Source: a virus. From it: DNA of 53,205 bases. The position numbers and the translations under genes were made by a program. Shown here piece by piece: positions 49,370-53,205 of this stretch. Below the pieces are notes generated by a model. That model saw nothing but the letters and a program-made list of their open reading frames with translations. It was not told the DNA's origin and searched no databases. Location of the stretch: the IMG/VR virus record IMGVR_UViG_3300015374_000008, positions 1 through 53,205 of that record; one strand, given 5' to 3'. Numbering within the stretch: position 1 is the first letter of the stretch; each line of letters opens with the position of its first letter.

Positions 49370-49648
49370 CTATGCTGATGCAGCCACCTCTTGTGGTGTT
49401 CTAGGTGCTGTATCAGTTGGTGTGATCCTGCAGTGCATGCCATACACGTTCTCTTCGATGATCTCGTCGATAGCGTTGTCAATGGCCTGGCTATAGTCAG
49501 CCTCTGATAGATCAGGGGATACTACAGCAATGCGGGCTAGGTAACCTAGTGTGTTATAGCCAGCATTCATGTCCCATGTCAACCATTCCTTGAAGTTATG
49601 GAAAGGATTGAATGGATTGTCTACAGTGGTTAGCATCTGATCGTCCAT
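49370..49648 (-). CDS. Small conserved partner of the RNA polymerase-like gene, 92 aa
   Basis: ATG 49648 has GGGAG four bases upstream; the ATG at 49663 overlapping the upstream TAA (TAATG) is an alternative. The sequence LTTVDNPFNPFHNFKEWLTW followed by GYNTLGYLARIAVVSPDLSE matches small phage proteins I remember beside large DFDGD proteins in other phages. Soluble, mostly helical. Function unknown; its conserved adjacency suggests a shared role. Confidence 0.8.
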   Translation of the reverse strand: MDDQMLTTVDNPFNPFHNFKEWLTWDMNAGYNTLGYLARIAVVSPDLSEADYSQAIDNAIDEIIEENVYGMHCRITPTDTAPRTPQEVAASA

Positions 49649-49662
49649 TACTCTCCCTTCCA

Positions 49663-52356
49663 TTACTTAAGGGCTTCTCTGACAGTGGTTGTAGACACAC
49701 CTAGGGCACTAGCAATCTCTGCCTGAGTAAAGCCTTGAGCCGACATGTTTCTAGCTCGGGCTTCCTGGGTGGGGGACATGCTGATGTGAGAGCGGGGGGT
49801 GGCAAGCTCTCTAATCTTATCAATTTCTGTGTTCGCAAGGATCTGCGTAAGTTGGTGATGCGAAATCGCTCCGGCTTGAATAGCTGCCCATTCTCTATCT
49901 GTAGGGACAACCTTAGTTTTGTTAGCACCTATCCTAGTCCGAGCCGTAGCAAGAGCCTGCCCCTTAATCTTCTTAAGTGTTGCCTGGTCCATCGTAGGGT
50001 TGGCTTCAATCTGCTTAGCCACGATGGTGTGGGCGAAGATCTGAGCCTGTCGCTCTAGAGGGGCATTAGCTTGCGCAATCTTAAGCTTACTAATGAGACT
50101 ATCAACTTCAGCTTTGTAAACCCTTTTAGCATCCAGGTTTACTCGTGGTGCCTTAAAGTTATAGAGCTCTTTACGAGCTTCATTAGCAAGACTCTTAAGA
50201 GCATTAGAGTGGTCCGCATAGACTAACTCAATACGAGTTTGTTCCTTAGAAACCAAGGTATGGGCATCGTGGGTATTGGCCAATCTAGCAACCTCTACCA
50301 AACGCCCATGAACATTACCCTGGCTATCAACCCAAGTCTTAGGCGTAGTCATCTTGTGCCCAGTCTTAGGGTCGATTGGCCCGCCTTCTGTTGCACGACG
50401 AGGCCGCGTCTCAGGAACTCGAATAGTAGAGGTGGCTCTAGAAATCAGAGTTGATGCTCCACCAGCTTTACCATGGTCCTTGCCTTGGTACTTCTCTTCC
50501 AATGCTCTAATACCGAAATCTCGATAAGACTTCTTGTAATCGAGATGATGCTTTTCGGCATCAATAACCACCATTGAATGCCTAACGGCACGAGAAAGTT
50601 CCTCATTAGAAGCACCCTTAATTGTCATGTCTGTGATAAGGTTGCTGACCTTACCCATCTCAAGACCCTTAGTTTTGGGTTTCATCTTAGGAACATCATC
50701 CGGAAGCTTGTATAGCGTGTGCGGATCGAAATTCTCAAGTTCTTTAAGTGCCGGCTCCGTCTTAATTCGACGAGGATTGTTCGGCTTGTTTGGAATCACA
50801 AGAACGAAGTCGCCGTCGAAGTCTGCACCAGAAAGCTTTTTGGCTACATCGGGGTGAATTCCGATTGCATCCTTAGCCTGCTTACCCATCATCTTAATAG
50901 CTTCACGGTTTTTGTTGTTTACCTGAAGCTCTGGAATCTCAAACTTGCCACCATGAGGATAACGAATCAGAACAACAGTTTCGCCATCTTCGTAATTCGG
51001 CGCGTACACCTGGTGCTTCTTCAGGCTTTGAACTGGAAGAATCACATGTGTAGACTGACGCGGAATGTGCGCTGCGTCGAGATGTACGGCCGAAGAATCT
51101 GCCCCATCTGCAAACTTCTCAAGAAGGTGTGCACGAACGGCGGGATTAGTGAGGGACTTAATCTCATTGAAATCCGACAGAAGCCGTTCTTTCTTAATTT
51201 CGAGCTGTTGCTTAGCGAGGGCTGGTGCCTGCTTAGAAAGAACCTGCGAAGAAATGGCGTTGTTCCAGTCTGCCCAAGATCCCTCTTCGTTCAAGAGATT
51301 CATTGCAGAAGTGGTCTTTTTGCCAGTAGGATCAAGAATCTGTCGATTGATTGTCGAACCAAACGGATTCTCTGGATCGATTCGGCCGGCCTTCTTCTCT
51401 TGCGGCTTCATAGCATCGAGATCGTTGCCTGTATTCGACTTATTAGTGTGGAATACAAGATCTTTGCCTTTTGGCATGTCGTCTTTGTAGACGGCCATAC
51501 CCTTAATGTAGTGGGTACCACCAATACCAACACGAACCTGTGCGTAAGTTGCGCCGCCAAGAGAAACGTCTTCAACACCAGGTCGAACGTGAATCAGACC
51601 GTCGGCCTTGTCGCCGCCTTCTTCTTTGTACACGACCTTAACACGCTTTGGGTCTATGTTGATAATTGGTTTCGAACCTGTGTTAAAGGTTCGACCACCA
51701 TCTTCGGAATACGATCCTGGAAGTCGAATGTTGTCTCGATTGGCCTTAGCCTGCTGATACGTTGTTCCAGGAGGTGCTAGAACCTTAACTGTAGTGAAGT
51801 TTCCTGGTGAGCCAGCTTGCGGCACCTGAACCGGATGAACAACATAACCCTGCTCCTTCAAAACGGAAACCGCGTTTTTTAACTTGTTAGCGGAAATACC
51901 GAATTCGGGAAGATGTTCAACACCAGAACCGATCTGAACGTAAGTTTTGTCGTCTACTTCTTTCTTTAAACGCTCTGCGATCGTATGAATGTTCTCAGCT
52001 CGTTCTTTCATCATAGACGACATGACAGAACGAACCGAAGACTCAGACATACCGAGTTCCTTGCCGATGGCTGATGCGCCATACTGCTTTTCGGCAAGCT
52101 TACGGACCGCATCGAATTTTTCGTTCTTTCGCTCATTGCTTTCGATAGAACGACGAGCACGAAGTTCGCTTGTTGTTATTCCAAATCCTCGAGCTACTTC
52201 AGTAGCCGGCATCTCCTTGAGAAGCTTCGATGTAATATCGAGAAAGCTTCCTTCGTATACTTTCTGATCTTTACCAGAACCCCAGGGATAACGCCCCGAC
52301 TTTCGTGGGGTGCCATAGTGAGCAAGATAATCTTCAATACGAATAATAATACTCAC
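49663..52356 (-). CDS. Two-barrel (DPBB) RNA polymerase-like protein, 897 aa
   Basis: GTG 52356 overlaps the Cas4-like gene. At about residues 500-535, AIGIHPDVAKKLSGADFDGD followed by FVLVIPNK mirrors the beta-prime active site of cellular RNA polymerase (AIQLHPLV ... NADFDGD), where three Asp bind Mg2+. Upstream, VVLIRYPHGGKFEIPEL resembles the region ahead of it. This suggests a single-chain RNA polymerase of the YonO/QDE-1 type (about 900 residues, like YonO). The N-terminus (YLAHYGTPRKSGRYPWGSGK) is a tag variant common in virion-associated proteins of similar phages. Helix-turn-helix segments lie near residue 45 and at the end (GFTQAEIASALGVSTTTVRE). Catalysis is inferred from one motif. 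Confidence 0.8.
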   Translation of the reverse strand: MSIIIRIEDYLAHYGTPRKSGRYPWGSGKDQKVYEGSFLDITSKLLKEMPATEVARGFGITTSELRARRSIESNERKNEKFDAVRKLAEKQYGASAIGKELGMSESSVRSVMSSMMKERAENIHTIAERLKKEVDDKTYVQIGSGVEHLPEFGISANKLKNAVSVLKEQGYVVHPVQVPQAGSPGNFTTVKVLAPPGTTYQQAKANRDNIRLPGSYSEDGGRTFNTGSKPIINIDPKRVKVVYKEEGGDKADGLIHVRPGVEDVSLGGATYAQVRVGIGGTHYIKGMAVYKDDMPKGKDLVFHTNKSNTGNDLDAMKPQEKKAGRIDPENPFGSTINRQILDPTGKKTTSAMNLLNEEGSWADWNNAISSQVLSKQAPALAKQQLEIKKERLLSDFNEIKSLTNPAVRAHLLEKFADGADSSAVHLDAAHIPRQSTHVILPVQSLKKHQVYAPNYEDGETVVLIRYPHGGKFEIPELQVNNKNREAIKMMGKQAKDAIGIHPDVAKKLSGADFDGDFVLVIPNKPNNPRRIKTEPALKELENFDPHTLYKLPDDVPKMKPKTKGLEMGKVSNLITDMTIKGASNEELSRAVRHSMVVIDAEKHHLDYKKSYRDFGIRALEEKYQGKDHGKAGGASTLISRATSTIRVPETRPRRATEGGPIDPKTGHKMTTPKTWVDSQGNVHGRLVEVARLANTHDAHTLVSKEQTRIELVYADHSNALKSLANEARKELYNFKAPRVNLDAKRVYKAEVDSLISKLKIAQANAPLERQAQIFAHTIVAKQIEANPTMDQATLKKIKGQALATARTRIGANKTKVVPTDREWAAIQAGAISHHQLTQILANTEIDKIRELATPRSHISMSPTQEARARNMSAQGFTQAEIASALGVSTTTVREALK

Positions 52357-52910
52357 TCGGCCTCCTCTCGAAGAATGTTGATACGCCTATCGAACGCTAC
52401 GATCTTATCCATAATCAAAGAAATGGTGACTGGATCCGCTTCATAGATTCGTACCTCATCGTTCTGGTAAATCCGAAGCTCAATCTCAATGTCGAAAGGA
52501 CGAAATCCATACTCAAGACAGAAAAGAGCAGAATAAACCTCGAGCTGCTTCTCTGATGCGTGATGAACTCCGTTTTTTAAATCATGGATACGAAGTTTAT
52601 TGTGTCTAAACGCAATCGTATCTACAGTCCCGAATGCATTCATCGAGTAGAACAAAATCTTCTCGGATTGCATACGAAAGCCAATTGCGTCATTGACATA
52701 CATGTTCATAGTCGTTGGCGTGTCCGGAAGACGAACACCAAGCGTAATCAAGTCGTGAGCGAGAGCGTGAAGTTTGGTTCCGCGCTGCGCAGCCATATTA
52801 GAGAGGAAAACTCTGTCGAGTTTGTCCTCAGGGTAGTTGAGCCAACTGTGCTTACTAGCGCTTAGAAAGGCGTGCTGGCCTGCGAGCTTCGAATTGTCGT
52901 TGAATTTCAT
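52353..52910 (-). CDS. Cas4/RecB-like exonuclease, 185 aa
   Basis: ATG 52910 with GAGG upstream, overlapping the previous gene. PD-(D/E)XK features: GTKLHALAHDL (His) near residue 44, FGTVDTIAF (Asp) near 95, IHDLKNG (D-x-K) near 109 and EKQLEVYSALFCLEYG (Gln-Tyr) near 122. No CxxC iron-sulphur cluster is visible, so it is RecB-like rather than a true Cas4. Likely a DNA end-processing nuclease for replication, recombination or host DNA degradation. Confidence 0.82.
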   Translation of the reverse strand: MKFNDNSKLAGQHAFLSASKHSWLNYPEDKLDRVFLSNMAAQRGTKLHALAHDLITLGVRLPDTPTTMNMYVNDAIGFRMQSEKILFYSMNAFGTVDTIAFRHNKLRIHDLKNGVHHASEKQLEVYSALFCLEYGFRPFDIEIELRIYQNDEVRIYEADPVTISLIMDKIVAFDRRINILREEAE

Positions 52911-53172
52911 CCAGAACCTCTTCTTCGTTCTCGGGGTAGATAAAAGCTGCGAAAGACATGTCGTTCAGCTGCTCAACGTAGTATCGCTGATTGGGCTGTT
53001 CGTCAGAATCTCTGCTAGCCTTGACCTCAAGCATCGCCCATCGATCTTCCCAGAGAAGAATCCAATCTAACATTCCCTGCATGTAACTGCTGTCATTCTT
53101 AAGCAAGATACAGCCAGGGAAGCGTAATCGAATTCTCTTGATCAGCTCAGCTTGGTACTTTCGCTCCAACAT
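52855..53172 (-). CDS. VRR-NUC or Holliday-junction-type nuclease, 105 aa
   Basis: ATG 53172 (MLERKYQAELIKRIR) has GGAGGG upstream; the frame is open to the window edge. PD-(D/E)XK pattern: MQGMLDWILLWEDRW (Asp) and MLEVKASRDS (E-x-K), with a final QRYYVEQLNDMSFAAFIYP typical of VRR-NUC/endodeoxyribonuclease folds. It overlaps the exonuclease gene by 56 bases, so the two are cotranslated. Probably structure-specific DNA cleavage. Confidence 0.8.
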   Translation of the reverse strand: MLERKYQAELIKRIRLRFPGCILLKNDSSYMQGMLDWILLWEDRWAMLEVKASRDSDEQPNQRYYVEQLNDMSFAAFIYPENEEEVLDEIQRQFEARRPARLSKR

Positions 53173-53205
53173 GAGCCCTCCAAGGTCGAAAACGGACAAA
53201 AACAA

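Noticed and set aside
52353-52910. CRISPR Cas4 protein
   Set aside because: The fold is RecB-like but the four-Cys iron-sulphur cluster is absent, and there are no repeats or other cas genes in the window.
1-53205. AATAT seems far commoner on the plus than ATATT
   Set aside because: Counted by eye only. All genes run on one strand, so codon preference alone could cause the bias; a k-mer count against a codon-shuffled control would be needed.

Overview
The window is a 53 kb stretch of a tailed double-stranded DNA phage genome. Every gene I can support is on the minus strand, so it reads from right (53 kb) to left (1 kb). It encodes HK97-type head proteins, a very long tape measure protein, a phi13-type major tail protein, a tail assembly chaperone and many fibre and spike proteins, with no sheath. 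That indicates a long, non-contractile (siphovirus) tail. Strong AAGGAG-type ribosome sites, frequent GTG starts, GC near one half, a peptidoglycan-binding tail protein and actinophage-like tail fibres point to a Gram-positive host. I think an actinobacterium is likely (large-genome Streptomyces-type siphophages are my best guess), but the sequence alone does not prove the host. No integrase or repressor is visible.

Layout in transcription order. 53.2-49.4 kb: two PD-(D/E)XK nucleases, an 897-residue protein with the DFDGD signature of two-barrel RNA polymerases, and a small conserved partner. 49.37-48.89 kb: a 480-base non-coding region with an AT-rich direct repeat, a G-quadruplex motif and G/C-run hairpins (candidate packaging or origin region). 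48.9-36.7 kb: a receptor-binding locus (beta-helix spike, fibres with shared N-terminal anchors, an esterase, a collagen-like fibre), plus a small-terminase-like protein and an HNH protein. 36.7-30.3 kb: tagged accessory head proteins, large terminase, a homing endonuclease and portal. 30.3-20.7 kb: protease-capsid fusion, connectors, major tail protein, chaperone, tape measure. 20.7-13.7 kb: minor tail proteins. 13.7-12.4 kb: four small, mostly membrane proteins, possibly lysis-related.

12.4-9.9 kb is different. It is a run of very small genes, mostly one-helix membrane proteins, each with its own promoter and most followed by a hairpin, plus one tRNA-Lys. Ten promoter copies in the window (seven for these genes, one for a 13-codon ORF, two for longer units) share the architecture TCGCG-N14-TATAAT with an invariant 14-base spacer. 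This does not look like an ordinary -35/-10 promoter. 9.75-3.77 kb: a module of uncharacterised membrane proteins with two paralogues and a C-terminal domain shared by three proteins, plus a deoxynucleotide kinase. 3.7-0 kb: one polypeptide that joins an SF3-type helicase, an AEP-like primase segment and a proofreading family B DNA polymerase.

How it fits together: the left part provides replication (fused helicase-primase-polymerase, dNMP kinase). The right end provides nucleases and a phage RNA polymerase candidate that carries a head-protein-like N-terminal motif and so may be packaged and injected. The middle builds the particle. The most unusual elements are the fused replication protein, the RNA polymerase-like protein, the rigid promoter family with its microgene cassettes, and the peptide tags and C-terminal modules shared between unrelated structural proteins.
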